Positions 1 through 8,738 of a DNA stretch of 64,000 bases are shown here, in pieces. A model generated the notes under the pieces. That model ran no database searches, was not told the origin of the DNA, and saw nothing but the letters and a program-made list of their open reading frames with translations. The translations under genes were made by a program, and so were the position numbers. Position 1 is the first letter of the stretch. Each line of letters starts with the position of its first letter. The stretch spans positions 186,001 through 250,000 of the forward strand of contig NZ_JAPYRE010000002.1 of NCBI RefSeq assembly GCF_029936995.1, read 5' to 3'. Source of the stretch: Henriciella sp. GTDB lineage: Bacteria > Pseudomonadota > Alphaproteobacteria > Caulobacterales > Hyphomonadaceae.

Positions 1-728
1 AGCGTATCCGCGCCATCGCCAGCGAGATGAAAGCCGACCAGGTCATGTCAATCGAGCATGACCGGGATGTCGACGCTTTCCTGCGCATCTGGAATGCCTC
101 CGGCGAAGAAGTGGATGCCTGTGGCAATGGTACGCGCGCGGTGGCGCACCTCCTGCTGGAGGAAAACGGCAATGGCAATGTCCGCATCCGGACCAATGCC
201 GATATACTGAAAGGCCAGAAGGCTGGTGAAAGCCTGGTCACGATCGATATGGGCTCACCGCTCATGGGCTGGGCCGACATTCCGCTGTCAGAGAAGATGG
301 ATGTACGCGGTGTCGATGTCCGCATTGGCCCCATGGACAATCCCTACCTCTCCCGTCCGGCTGTTGTATCCATGGGCAATCCGCACGCCGTCTTCTTTGT
401 CGATGATGTCGATGCCTATAACATTCCCCAGATCGGCCCGCTCGTGGAATGGCATCCGACCTTCCCGGAAGGCGTCAATGTCGGCTTTGCCCAGGTGATC
501 GATCGCGGCACGATCCGGCTGCGTGTCTGGGAACGCGGTGCCGGGCTCACCAAGGCCTGCGGCACCGGCGCGTGCGCTGCCCTCGTATGCGCCGCACGCG
601 CAGGCAAGACGGAACGCACCGCGAAGCTCATTCTTGACGGCGGCGAGCTCACCATCGAATGGCGTGAACGCGACGACCATGTCCTTATGACCGGCCCGGT
701 CGAGCTCGAAATGAGCTTCGAGGTCTGA
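1..728 (+). CDS. dapF: Diaminopimelate epimerase, 5' end outside window
   Basis: Interconverts LL- and meso-diaminopimelate for lysine and peptidoglycan synthesis in the cytoplasm. The frame is open from base 3 with no start of its own, so the N-terminus lies upstream of the window. Both catalytic cysteines are present: the first in DACGNGTR (codon at 120-122) and the second in KACGTGACAA (codon at 558-560). The MGNPHAVFF signature lies between them. The visible part is about 240 residues, against 270-280 for the family, so roughly 35 residues are missing. In related bacteria dapF precedes mtaB and ftsY, as here. Confidence 0.96.
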   Translation, partial: RIRAIASEMKADQVMSIEHDRDVDAFLRIWNASGEEVDACGNGTRAVAHLLLEENGNGNVRIRTNADILKGQKAGESLVTIDMGSPLMGWADIPLSEKMDVRGVDVRIGPMDNPYLSRPAVVSMGNPHAVFFVDDVDAYNIPQIGPLVEWHPTFPEGVNVGFAQVIDRGTIRLRVWERGAGLTKACGTGACAALVCAARAGKTERTAKLILDGGELTIEWRERDDHVLMTGPVELEMSFEV

Positions 729-794
729 CGGGTGGTGTAAAGGGTCTCTCCGGGTTAGGCTGGCCGCAAGGCACAGTAAACCGAGGGGACAATT

Positions 795-1250
795 ATGCGA
801 CTGAAGACACTGGCAGCAGCCACCGCGCTTACACTTTTTCTAGGCGGCACGGCTGCCGCACAAGGCCTGAGCGTCCAGCCGGGCGAGTGGAGAACCGAAT
901 CCCGCATGACGGGCACGATGCAGGCTCAGGGCATGTCAATGAACCTGCCAGGCCAGACCCACTCCTCCACGCAGTGCATCAGCGAAGAGGATGCAACCTT
1001 CTCGCCGGACCAACTCGCCGAGGACGGCTGCACGACATCGAACGTCCAGTCGACGGATGATAGCATCAGTTTCGACCTCACCTGTACCCAGCAAGGCGCC
1101 ACAATCAATGGCAGCATGAAAGTGTCAGCCTCCGATGGCGGGAAAACGGTAGATGGCACGATGAACTTGAACGGAAGTGTGCCGGGTGGGGGCAAACTCG
1201 ACATGAAGGGTGATTTTAGTGGTTCCCATGTCGGTGCCTGCAGCTCATAA
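795..1250 (+). CDS. Periplasmic DUF3617-type protein
   Basis: A 151-residue protein of unknown function. It begins with a classical signal peptide (Lys near the N-terminus, hydrophobic core LAAATALTLFLGG, cleavage probably after TAAA). The mature part opens with a PGEW-type motif and has paired cysteines (STQCIS, DGCTTS, DLTCTQ) and a terminal GACSS. This pattern fits the DUF3617 family of small secreted proteins. It starts at ATG after GAGGGGACAATT, a good ribosome site. It sits between dapF and mtaB, 66 bp after dapF, so it may be read with them. Confidence 0.75.
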   Translation: MRLKTLAAATALTLFLGGTAAAQGLSVQPGEWRTESRMTGTMQAQGMSMNLPGQTHSSTQCISEEDATFSPDQLAEDGCTTSNVQSTDDSISFDLTCTQQGATINGSMKVSASDGGKTVDGTMNLNGSVPGGGKLDMKGDFSGSHVGACSS

Positions 1251-1294
1251 GGCTTGAAACAAGCGGTCAGACGCGCGATTTGAGCGGATTGACC

Positions 1295-2575
1295 ATGACC
1301 ACAGACACCCGCCCCCAAGTTTCGCCGAAAGTGATTACGCTCGGCTGCCGCCTGAACTCGTATGAGTCCGAGGTGATGCGGGGGCATGCCGACAAGGCAG
1401 GGCTCGACAATACTGTCATCGTGAACACTTGCGCAGTGACCACCGAAGCCGTTCGCTCCGCCCGCCAGACGATCCGCCGGGCGCGCAAGGACAATCCTGA
1501 CGCACAGATCGTTGTCACCGGCTGTGCTGCCCAGATCGATCCGCAAGCCTTTGCGGCCATGCCGGAAGTCAGCCGTGTCGTCGGCAATCATGAGAAGATG
1601 CAGGCAGAAACCTGGTCTGCGGACATGCTGAGCCGTGGCCCGGAAAAGGTGCTCGTCAACGATATCATGTCGGTGACCGAAACCGCCGGGCACCTCATCG
1701 ATGGAATGGAGGGCCGCGCCCGAGCCTATGTCCAGATCCAGAACGGTTGCGATCACCGCTGCACCTTCTGCATCATCCCTTACGGCCGCGGCAACTCGCG
1801 CTCCGTGCCTGCTGGGGAAGTGGTCCAGATGATCCGGCGGCTCGTCGAAACCGGCCACCACGAGATCGTGCTCACCGGTGTTGACCTCACCAGCTGGGGG
1901 GCTGACCTGCCAAACCAGCCGCAACTCGGCAATCTCGTGCAGCGTATCCTCAAGCTGGTGCCGGAACTAAAGCAGCTTCGAATCTCGTCCATAGATGCGA
2001 TCGAAATCGACGATGCGCTTTTCGAGGCACTGGGCGACCCGCGTCTTGCCCCCTTCATGCACCTGTCGCTCCAGCATGGGGATAATCTGATGCTCAAGCG
2101 CATGAAGCGTCGTCACTCACGCGAAGACGCCATCGCGCTTGCAGACAAGCTGCGCACAATCCGCCCGGACATCGCCCTGGGGGCCGACATCATTGCGGGC
2201 TTTCCGACCGAGACCGAAGAGGCTTTCGCCAACTCCCAGCGGCTCGTCGAGGAATGCGGGCTCGCCTTCCTGCACGTCTTTCCCTACAGCCCCCGTCCGG
2301 GAACACCTGCTGCGCGCATGCCCCAGCTCGACAAGTCCGTCATAAAGGACAGGGCCGCGCGCTTGCGTGAAACCGGCGCCGCTGCCCTTCAGCATCATCT
2401 GGATAGTCATGTGGGCCGCCTGCGCGATGTGCTGGTCGAACAGGACACATCTGGGCGTCTGGCCGACTTCTCGCAGGTGGCCCTGCGTGGTTTTGAAACG
2501 CTTGAGACTGGACGCCCCGTCCCTGCGCGGATAGTCGCCCAGGACGGGCGCAAACTGATCGGGGAACCTGCATGA
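1295..2575 (+). CDS. mtaB: tRNA t6A37 methylthiotransferase
   Basis: Radical-SAM enzyme of the MiaB/MtaB family, predicted to add a methylthio group to N6-threonylcarbamoyladenosine at tRNA position 37. The UPF0004 domain at the N-terminus has cysteines in TLGCRLN, NTCAVT and TGCAA for the second Fe-S cluster. The radical-SAM cluster motif CDHRCTFC lies near residues 152-159, followed by PYGRGNSRS. The C-terminal part is TRAM-like. I chose the ATG at 1295 over an in-frame TTG at 1280. Its stop overlaps the ftsY start in ATGA, implying translational coupling. Confidence 0.93.
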   Translation: MTTDTRPQVSPKVITLGCRLNSYESEVMRGHADKAGLDNTVIVNTCAVTTEAVRSARQTIRRARKDNPDAQIVVTGCAAQIDPQAFAAMPEVSRVVGNHEKMQAETWSADMLSRGPEKVLVNDIMSVTETAGHLIDGMEGRARAYVQIQNGCDHRCTFCIIPYGRGNSRSVPAGEVVQMIRRLVETGHHEIVLTGVDLTSWGADLPNQPQLGNLVQRILKLVPELKQLRISSIDAIEIDDALFEALGDPRLAPFMHLSLQHGDNLMLKRMKRRHSREDAIALADKLRTIRPDIALGADIIAGFPTETEEAFANSQRLVEECGLAFLHVFPYSPRPGTPAARMPQLDKSVIKDRAARLRETGAAALQHHLDSHVGRLRDVLVEQDTSGRLADFSQVALRGFETLETGRPVPARIVAQDGRKLIGEPA

Positions 2576-3918
2576 TCCTCTGGTTCGGCAAGAAGAAGAA
2601 AAAGAAGAAGCTTGAAGACGCCGGCGCAGCCATGGACGCTCCGGAACTGTCGGCCGACGAGCTGGCGGCACGCGAGGCAGTGGCGCATGAAGAGGCTGAT
2701 ACGGCAACGGAAGCCGTTGACCATGCCCAGGAAGACGAAGTGGCCCGGCAGCAGGAAGCCGCTGCCGCTGAACAGCGCCGCCTTGAAGAAGAACACGAAG
2801 CGGAACGCCGCGCAGAAGCTGCCCGCGAAGCAGAAGAGGCCGAGCGCCAGCGTGAAGCTGCTGCAAAGGCGCAGGAGGAAGCCCTACGGCCCCAAGACAC
2901 AGACACCGCCGAGGATAGCCGCCCTGCCGGAACAGATGACGCGCCCGGTACAGCGGATGCTGCCGACCCCTATCAGGAGACAAAATCTCCGGGCTTCCTG
3001 AAAAAGCTCTCCGGCGGGCTATCCAAATCGTCCTCCAAGCTTGGCTCCAGTCTCACCGGCGTCTTCAACAAGCGCAAACTCGATGACGAGGCGCTGGAAG
3101 ACCTCGAGGACCTGCTGATTACCTCCGATCTCGGGGCGAAGGTTGCCGGCAAGGTCACCGCAAGCCTTGCCAAGAGCCGTTTCGACAAGGATGTGACGGA
3201 CGCCGAGATCAAGGCTGCGCTTGCCGAAGAGATCGAGAAGATCATGACGCCACGCGAAAAGGTCGTTGATTTTTCCGATGGCCCGCGCCCGCGCATCGTC
3301 CTGTTCGTCGGCGTCAATGGCTCCGGCAAGACGACAACCATCGGCAAGATCGCCTCGAAACTGAAAGACCAGGGCGCAAAGGCCCTACTGGTCGCCGGCG
3401 ACACATTCCGGGCTGCCGCGATTGAACAGCTCACCGTCTGGGGCGAGCGGGCCGGCATTCCCGTCATGTCACGGCCAACCGGGGCCGATGCAGCGAGCCT
3501 TGTCTATGAGGCGGTCGAAAGGGCCCGCGCTGAAAATCTCGATCTCGTCCTCGTGGACACTGCCGGACGGCTTCAGAACAAGGCCGAGCTCATGTCGGAA
3601 CTTGCCAAGATCGTGCGCGTGACCCGCAAGCTCGACCCGGATGCCCCGCACGATGTCATCCTCGTACTCGATGCGACAGTTGGCCAGAACGCACTTTCCC
3701 AGGTCGAGGCCTTCCGCCATACCGCCGAGGTCTCGGGCATCGTCATGACCAAGCTTGACGGGACCGCGAAAGGCGGTGTGCTTGTCGCGGTGGCTGAAGC
3801 GCACGACCTGCCCATTCATTTCATCGGTGTCGGAGAAAAGGCTGAAGACCTGCAACCCTTCAGCGCGCGCGCATACGCTCATGCGCTTGTCGGCATTGAA
3901 GAAGAGGAAACGGCGTGA
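2572..3918 (+). CDS. ftsY: Signal recognition particle receptor FtsY
   Basis: GTPase that docks SRP-ribosome complexes at the inner membrane. The 448-residue protein starts with a membrane-targeting stretch (MILWFG followed by seven lysines). A highly acidic Ala/Glu-rich A domain runs to about residue 140, then the NG domain. The P-loop VNGSGKTTTIGK is near residue 246, DTAGRLQNK near 328 and TKLDGTAKGG near 395. The A domain resembles that of enterobacterial FtsY in composition. It overlaps mtaB by ATGA and the next gene by GTGA. Confidence 0.96.
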   Translation: MILWFGKKKKKKKLEDAGAAMDAPELSADELAAREAVAHEEADTATEAVDHAQEDEVARQQEAAAAEQRRLEEEHEAERRAEAAREAEEAERQREAAAKAQEEALRPQDTDTAEDSRPAGTDDAPGTADAADPYQETKSPGFLKKLSGGLSKSSSKLGSSLTGVFNKRKLDDEALEDLEDLLITSDLGAKVAGKVTASLAKSRFDKDVTDAEIKAALAEEIEKIMTPREKVVDFSDGPRPRIVLFVGVNGSGKTTTIGKIASKLKDQGAKALLVAGDTFRAAAIEQLTVWGERAGIPVMSRPTGADAASLVYEAVERARAENLDLVLVDTAGRLQNKAELMSELAKIVRVTRKLDPDAPHDVILVLDATVGQNALSQVEAFRHTAEVSGIVMTKLDGTAKGGVLVAVAEAHDLPIHFIGVGEKAEDLQPFSARAYAHALVGIEEEETA

Positions 3919-4544
3919 CAGCAGATCCCGCCAAGACCACCCTGCGCGCCGAGCTGAAGACCCTTCGTGATGAGGTGAGCGCCCGTGATCCGGATGCCGC
4001 CGAAACGCTTGCGGCAAAGTTTCCGATGAAGCTGCTTGAGCGGTATGGCCCGGTCGTTGGTGGATACTGGCCGATTGGCAGCGAGATGGATCCACGTCCC
4101 GTGATGGAGAAGCTTGAAGCTGCGGGCGCGAAGCTGGCCCTGCCGCGCATCGATGAGGACAATGCCATGTCGTTCCGGCAATGGCATGCGGGGGATGACC
4201 TGGACAAAGGCCCGTTCGGACTTAGCGAGCCACGGGAGAGTGCCCCGCTCATTGAACCGACATTGATCCTGCTGCCCTTGCTCGGTTTCGACAAGGTCGG
4301 CACACGGCTCGGATATGGCAAGGGCTTCTATGACCGGATGCTGGCGGGCTTGCGTGAACAGGGCCGCGTCTTCGCCTGTGGCCTCGGGTTTCACGCGCAG
4401 ATGCTGGACGATCTGCCTGCCGAACCGCACGACCAGCCGCTGGACTGGGCTGTTACGGAACGGGGCTCTGTCCCGATTTTCATGATGCGCACCTTCGCAC
4501 GTGAAGAAGACACCGGAAATGATGACGGGCCTGGCGCCGCCTGA
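3915..4544 (+). CDS. fau: 5-formyltetrahydrofolate cyclo-ligase
   Basis: Converts 5-formyl-THF to 5,10-methenyl-THF with ATP, recycling a folate that inhibits serine hydroxymethyltransferase. The 209-residue length is normal. The family signature GTRLGYGKGFYDR is near residues 132-144, preceded by the LLPLLGFD strand. Translation starts at GTG overlapping the ftsY stop (GTGA). The gene ends 20 bp from the convergent TIGR02302 gene. Confidence 0.92.
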   Translation: MTADPAKTTLRAELKTLRDEVSARDPDAAETLAAKFPMKLLERYGPVVGGYWPIGSEMDPRPVMEKLEAAGAKLALPRIDEDNAMSFRQWHAGDDLDKGPFGLSEPRESAPLIEPTLILLPLLGFDKVGTRLGYGKGFYDRMLAGLREQGRVFACGLGFHAQMLDDLPAEPHDQPLDWAVTERGSVPIFMMRTFAREEDTGNDDGPGAA

Positions 4545-4552
4545 GTCCTGTT

Positions 4553-4570
4553 TTCTAATCCTGATTAGAA
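4553..4570. repeat. AT-rich inverted repeat between convergent genes
   Basis: TTCTAATC, two bases, then GATTAGAA: a perfect 8-bp inverted repeat. It sits between the fau stop and the stop codon of the TIGR02302 gene, overlapping the latter. It could form a short hairpin at the convergence point, but it lacks the GC-rich stem and T-run of a canonical terminator. Confidence 0.4.
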
Positions 4571-7198
4571 CCTGTCGAGCAGCCGCTCCAGATAGTCGCG
4601 CTCATCCTCATCGCCGGCCGTGCCATAGCGTCTGCGCAACTCTTCCAGAATATCCTTGGCCCGCTGGCGTTCTGCCTCCTCAGGAATGTTCACGTCACTA
4701 CCGTCTGAAACACCGCCAGTCGGATTGCCGAACGGATCGGTCTCCTCGTCGCTTCCGCCATATTCCTCGCCAAGGCGTTCACGTTTCAGCTCGTCCAGCT
4801 TGCCGGCAAGGCCCTGCGCAAGGTCCCGAAGGCCATCGGTCGCCCTGTCCTGATTGCGCTGGGCGCGCGCTGTATTTCCTTCCCGCAGGGCTTCGGCCGC
4901 CCGGCGCTGGGCACGCTCAATCGCTTCCAGAAGCTCTTCCTCGGTTTCCCCGCCCTCACCGAAGCCTTCGGCCTCTTCATCGCTTTCTTCACCGCCATTC
5001 CCGCCGCGGCGCTCGGCAAACTCTTCAATCGTGTCGCCAAGACCCTCTTGCCGCCCGGCCAGGTCTGAGCCGGGCGCAGAACGTTCTTCGCCATTCTGGC
5101 CATCAGGCTGCTCTCCAGGTTGTTGGCCTGGCCGCTGATGCGCTCCTTCGCCCCGCTCTTCCGCGAGCGTCTCATCATTGAGCTCGCGCTGCTCGCGCAG
5201 CATATCCGACAAATCACGCAACGTTTCGGACAGCTCGCGCTCTTCCTGCGGCAAGTCTTCCTCATTCTCCCCCTGTTGCTCACCCGGCATGCCCGGGAAG
5301 CCGTCTCCACTGCCATTGCCCTGCTGGAACTGCAGGTTTTCCAGCATGTTCGTGATGTCGGACAAAAGCTGGCGTGCCTGGTCGGTTGCGCCGGTCTCAG
5401 TCAGATCGGATAGCGCATTCAGCATGTCCTCGAAGTCAGAGCCGCCAAGGCCCTGTCCGCCACTCCTTTGGGCACTGTCAGTATCATCGGGGGGTGCATC
5501 CAGTCCGTTGGCGAGCGCCTCGGCCATGCGCGCCGCCATGTAGTTCTTGGCCGCTTCCCTGAAGGCTTCCATCCGACGCTTGATCTCGGCTTCCGAAGCT
5601 CCGTCGCGCAGCGCTTCTTCCAGCGCCTTGCGCGCGGCCTGAAGGGCGCGAAGGGCGTCCGCAGCGCTGCCATATTCGGCCCGTAGCGTCAGTGACCAGA
5701 GCAATGGCTCAGTGGTTTCGGCCTCGTCTGTCGTAACCGAGGCCTGCAGGACCGAGCCTGCATGACGCAGGCCCAGATACAGGCTGACATCCTCGAAATA
5801 GTGCGGCGCATTATAGGTAACAGCCTCGATCATGCGTGAGGCGCGCTGGATACCATCAGGCGCATAACCGATCCTCTGTGTGGCGGCAGTATAGACTGCG
5901 CCCGCTTCCAGCGCTTCGGCATTTGCCTGCTCCGGCAGGCCTTCATACGTACCATCTTCGCGCAGGATCGTGACGCGAATATCCTGGATCGCACGCGCGA
6001 GTGGTTGCAGCAGGAGCTTTTCAGGAATCACGAAATCGACAGGCTCGCTATAGCCAGCCTGACCGGCTCCATCTGTTGCCCGCAGGCGCACCTCGGTTTC
6101 AAGTCCTGCCCAGCGATGGCGCGTCAGGTCGATCGCGGTGGTGTCCTCCGCCGCCTTGGGCGCAACGCCGGGCAACTGGACGCTAACCGAATCCGGTGTG
6201 CCATCCCCGCCGCCATCCTTACGCGTGAACACAAGCTCAAGGCTTTCGACACCATAATCGTCCGATAGCTTCCAGCCGAATTCCGTCTTGTCGGTGGGAG
6301 TGAGCTCGGGGGCAGACACCCACTCGACCGCTGGCACCTCATCCGGTGATGCAAGAACCTGCCAGCCCGCCCGATTGCCCCACCACGTCACGCGTACGTC
6401 ACTGTCAGTCGAAATGATACCGGTGGCCTCGAATGCGCCTTCCGGCGTTTCGGCAAAGCGGCTGGCAGTGCGGGACTCCTTGCCGTCAATCACCAGTTTC
6501 GGAGCCGAGGGGGCCTGCGCCCGTACCGTTATCTCGGAGCCCGCCGGGACGCGGACATTCTGCTGACCGGACTTCAGGAAGACGGGCGGGCGTCCGGTAT
6601 GCTGCGGCGGTGTGATCCAGGCTTCGATACGGATTGTCTCCGCACCGAACAGGCTGCCGATATCCGGCGAGAATGCCCGCTGCAGACGGTCTCCGGCAGC
6701 CGCCCAGCCGAAGATCAGCGCCAGCGCAAGCAGCCCCGGAATGATATAGCGTAGATGCAGTGGATCTGTTGCCCTCCACTCATCGCGGAAAGTGGGGACG
6801 TTGAGACGCCGTGCTGCATCTGTAAGGCGGACCTCATGAGCGCGCCAGAGCGCCACGCCGTCCGCGCCGGGGCGCGACGGCCTGTCGCTGAGGGCTGTAA
6901 GCGGCCGCAAGTCGGACTGGCGGTCCAGAATGCGGATAGCTTCGTTTCGGCCCGGCGGGGAAAATCTTATGAAGCCAATGACGCCGAGGAGAACTACACT
7001 GCAGACAAAGGCGATGATGGATATGGCTGCCAGCTTCTCGCTCGCGGCATCCATAACGCCTGTCAGGGCAAGAAACAGGAAAACCCCAACCAGTACTGAC
7101 GGGGGCCAGAACGCACGTGCAGCCGCAAGCCGCCAGAGATGTCCGCGGGTGCGGGCAATCTTCGGGGCAATGCCTGGGATGCGCTTCAGCTCAGCCAA
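4565..7198 (-). CDS. TIGR02302/DUF4175 large membrane protein
   Basis: An 877-residue protein of the alphaproteobacterial TIGR02302 (DUF4175) family; function unknown. Two hydrophobic segments lie near residues 28-50 and 57-78 and a third near 150-168. A large, probably periplasmic, region follows. The last third is low-complexity and very rich in Glu, Gln, Gly and Arg (repeats such as LREQREL, RRAAEALREG), which should be helical or disordered. Its start lies 13 bp inside the end of lysA, so the two are probably co-transcribed from the argH-lptM-lysA side. The link to lysA suggests an envelope role, but that is inference. Confidence 0.85.
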   Translation of the reverse strand: MAELKRIPGIAPKIARTRGHLWRLAAARAFWPPSVLVGVFLFLALTGVMDAASEKLAAISIIAFVCSVVLLGVIGFIRFSPPGRNEAIRILDRQSDLRPLTALSDRPSRPGADGVALWRAHEVRLTDAARRLNVPTFRDEWRATDPLHLRYIIPGLLALALIFGWAAAGDRLQRAFSPDIGSLFGAETIRIEAWITPPQHTGRPPVFLKSGQQNVRVPAGSEITVRAQAPSAPKLVIDGKESRTASRFAETPEGAFEATGIISTDSDVRVTWWGNRAGWQVLASPDEVPAVEWVSAPELTPTDKTEFGWKLSDDYGVESLELVFTRKDGGGDGTPDSVSVQLPGVAPKAAEDTTAIDLTRHRWAGLETEVRLRATDGAGQAGYSEPVDFVIPEKLLLQPLARAIQDIRVTILREDGTYEGLPEQANAEALEAGAVYTAATQRIGYAPDGIQRASRMIEAVTYNAPHYFEDVSLYLGLRHAGSVLQASVTTDEAETTEPLLWSLTLRAEYGSAADALRALQAARKALEEALRDGASEAEIKRRMEAFREAAKNYMAARMAEALANGLDAPPDDTDSAQRSGGQGLGGSDFEDMLNALSDLTETGATDQARQLLSDITNMLENLQFQQGNGSGDGFPGMPGEQQGENEEDLPQEERELSETLRDLSDMLREQRELNDETLAEERGEGAHQRPGQQPGEQPDGQNGEERSAPGSDLAGRQEGLGDTIEEFAERRGGNGGEESDEEAEGFGEGGETEEELLEAIERAQRRAAEALREGNTARAQRNQDRATDGLRDLAQGLAGKLDELKRERLGEEYGGSDEETDPFGNPTGGVSDGSDVNIPEEAERQRAKDILEELRRRYGTAGDEDERDYLERLLDRF

Positions 7199-8451
7199 TC
7201 AGGGGTCGTCTCCAATGCAATCATCTCTTCAAATGCCGGACGCCTGCGAACAACGGCATACTTGTCGCCATCGACCAGGACTTCCGCCACCAGAGGTCTC
7301 GCATTGTATTGCGACGAAAGAACGGCGCCATAGGCACCGGCCGACATGAAGGCAAGACGGTCGCCCGGCGCGATGGCGGGCAATTTACGTTCCGCAGCGA
7401 ACTTGTCAGTCGACTCGCAGATCGGCCCGACAACATCGTAGCTGATCCTGTCCTCACTGTCAGGACGCTCGCGCAGGGGGAGAATATCATGGTGCGCCTG
7501 ATAGAGCGCCGGGCGCATCAGATCGTTCATGCCCGCATCTATGATCAGGAAATTCCGTTGTGGTGAAGGCTTGGTGTAAAGCGCCTCGGTAATCATCACG
7601 CCAGCATTACCCGCAATGACCCGACCGGGCTCAAGGATGACTTCTACGCCCAGCCCCTCTGTAACCTCGCGGATCATGTTCGCATATTCGGCAGGTGGCG
7701 GCGGATTGTCTTCAGCCCTGTACGGAATGCCGAGCCCACCGCCGAGGTCCATCCGGGTAATCTCATGTCCCTGTTCACGCAAGCGGCGCACAAGGGTGAC
7801 AACCCGAAGGAAGGCATCCTGCATCGGCGTGATTGCATCAATCTGGGAGCCGATATGTACATCGACCCCGACGGCTGAAAGCCCGTCCAGCTCAGCGATA
7901 CGGGCATAGAGAGCTTCAGCTTCCTTCCACGGCACACCGAACTTGTCGCCCGCCTTGCCGGTCGAGATATTCGGGTGGCCGCCAGCGGCCACATCCGGAT
8001 TTACCCGGACCGCAATCCGGGCAACCTTCCCCATATTACACGCAACTTCAGAGAGAACCTCGGCTTCTGCCGCACTTTCGATGTTGAATTGATGGATGTC
8101 TTCGCGCAGCGCGAGGCGCATTTCTGCCCGCGTCTTGCCAACGCCGGAAAAAACGATGCGTGAGGCTGGTATACCCGCCACTAATGCACGTTGCAGCTCT
8201 CCGCCACTCACGACATCGGCCCCACAGCCCTCGGCCGCAAGCGTCTTGAGGACACCGAGATTGCCATTTGCCTTCACGGAATAGGCAATCAGGCAATCCA
8301 TGCCGTCAAAGGCTTCAGCAATAACCCGCGCATGCCGCCTCAGCGTCGCAGATGAGTAGACATAGACCGGGGTTCCGACCGCATCCGCGATCGCGTCCAG
8401 CGACACGTCCTCACAATGGAGGCGTCCGTTCCTGTAGTGAAAATGATGCAC
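7186..8451 (-). CDS. lysA: Diaminopimelate decarboxylase
   Basis: PLP enzyme that decarboxylates meso-diaminopimelate to lysine, the last step of lysine synthesis. The 421-residue protein carries the PLP lysine in AYSVKANGN (K60). It also shows HIGSQI, the Gly-rich phosphate loop MDLGGGLGIPY, EPGRVIAGNAG, and the C-terminal GPICESTDK and AGAYG motifs. It follows the LptM-type lipoprotein by 8 bp in the common order argH-lptM-lysA. dapF of the same pathway is 7 kb away in this window. Confidence 0.97.
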   Translation of the reverse strand: MHHFHYRNGRLHCEDVSLDAIADAVGTPVYVYSSATLRRHARVIAEAFDGMDCLIAYSVKANGNLGVLKTLAAEGCGADVVSGGELQRALVAGIPASRIVFSGVGKTRAEMRLALREDIHQFNIESAAEAEVLSEVACNMGKVARIAVRVNPDVAAGGHPNISTGKAGDKFGVPWKEAEALYARIAELDGLSAVGVDVHIGSQIDAITPMQDAFLRVVTLVRRLREQGHEITRMDLGGGLGIPYRAEDNPPPPAEYANMIREVTEGLGVEVILEPGRVIAGNAGVMITEALYTKPSPQRNFLIIDAGMNDLMRPALYQAHHDILPLRERPDSEDRISYDVVGPICESTDKFAAERKLPAIAPGDRLAFMSAGAYGAVLSSQYNARPLVAEVLVDGDKYAVVRRRPAFEEMIALETTPDWLS

Positions 8452-8459
8452 GCTTTAAC

Positions 8460-8738
8460 TCAGCCTGGCCCGACTTCGTCCATCCCGTCTTCACCAACAT
8501 CCGCTGCCGGATCGGATTTCGGGATCTCGCCGCCTAGTTCGTTGTAATAAGCCTCGTCCTCAGACTTGTCGGGCGCTTCGGCATAAGCCGCAGGTACATC
8601 GACAGGCGTCTTGGCTTCCTCGCTTGGCGGATCGGAAAATATGGGAGGCGGACGCTCAAGGTCACCGCGTATGCCGCAAGCCGCCAGCATGGCGCAGGCA
8701 CCCGTCATGGCGAGAAGTAGTTTACCGGTCCGTTTCAT
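8460..8738 (-). CDS. lptM: LptM-like small lipoprotein
   Basis: A 92-residue lipoprotein with lipobox LAAC (lipidated Cys21) directly followed by [11 protein letters not shown]. This is the short Gly/Leu/Pro motif of the LptM (YifL) family, which in Escherichia coli helps oxidative maturation of the LptD/LptE translocon. The rest is acidic and Pro/Asp-rich without recognised motifs. Family assignment rests on the motif and on the conserved position between argH and lysA. The start overlaps the argH stop as ATGA. Confidence 0.75.
   Translation of the reverse strand: MKRTGKLLLAMTGACAMLAACGIRGDLERPPPIFSDPPSEEAKTPVDVPAAYAEAPDKSEDEAYYNELGGEIPKSDPAADVGEDGMDEVGPG

Noticed and set aside
926-1924. 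Long minus-strand open frame opposite the DUF3617 and mtaB genes
   Set aside because: No family motif, and it is the mirror of well-supported coding frames on the plus strand; high GC makes such shadows common.
2117-2983. Minus-strand open frame opposite mtaB/ftsY
   Set aside because: Arg/Pro/Leu-rich composition typical of an antisense frame; overlaps two certain genes.
4494-4509. CACGTGAAG sequence near the end of fau
   Set aside because: Several mismatches from parS on both arms; no symmetry beyond the six-base core.
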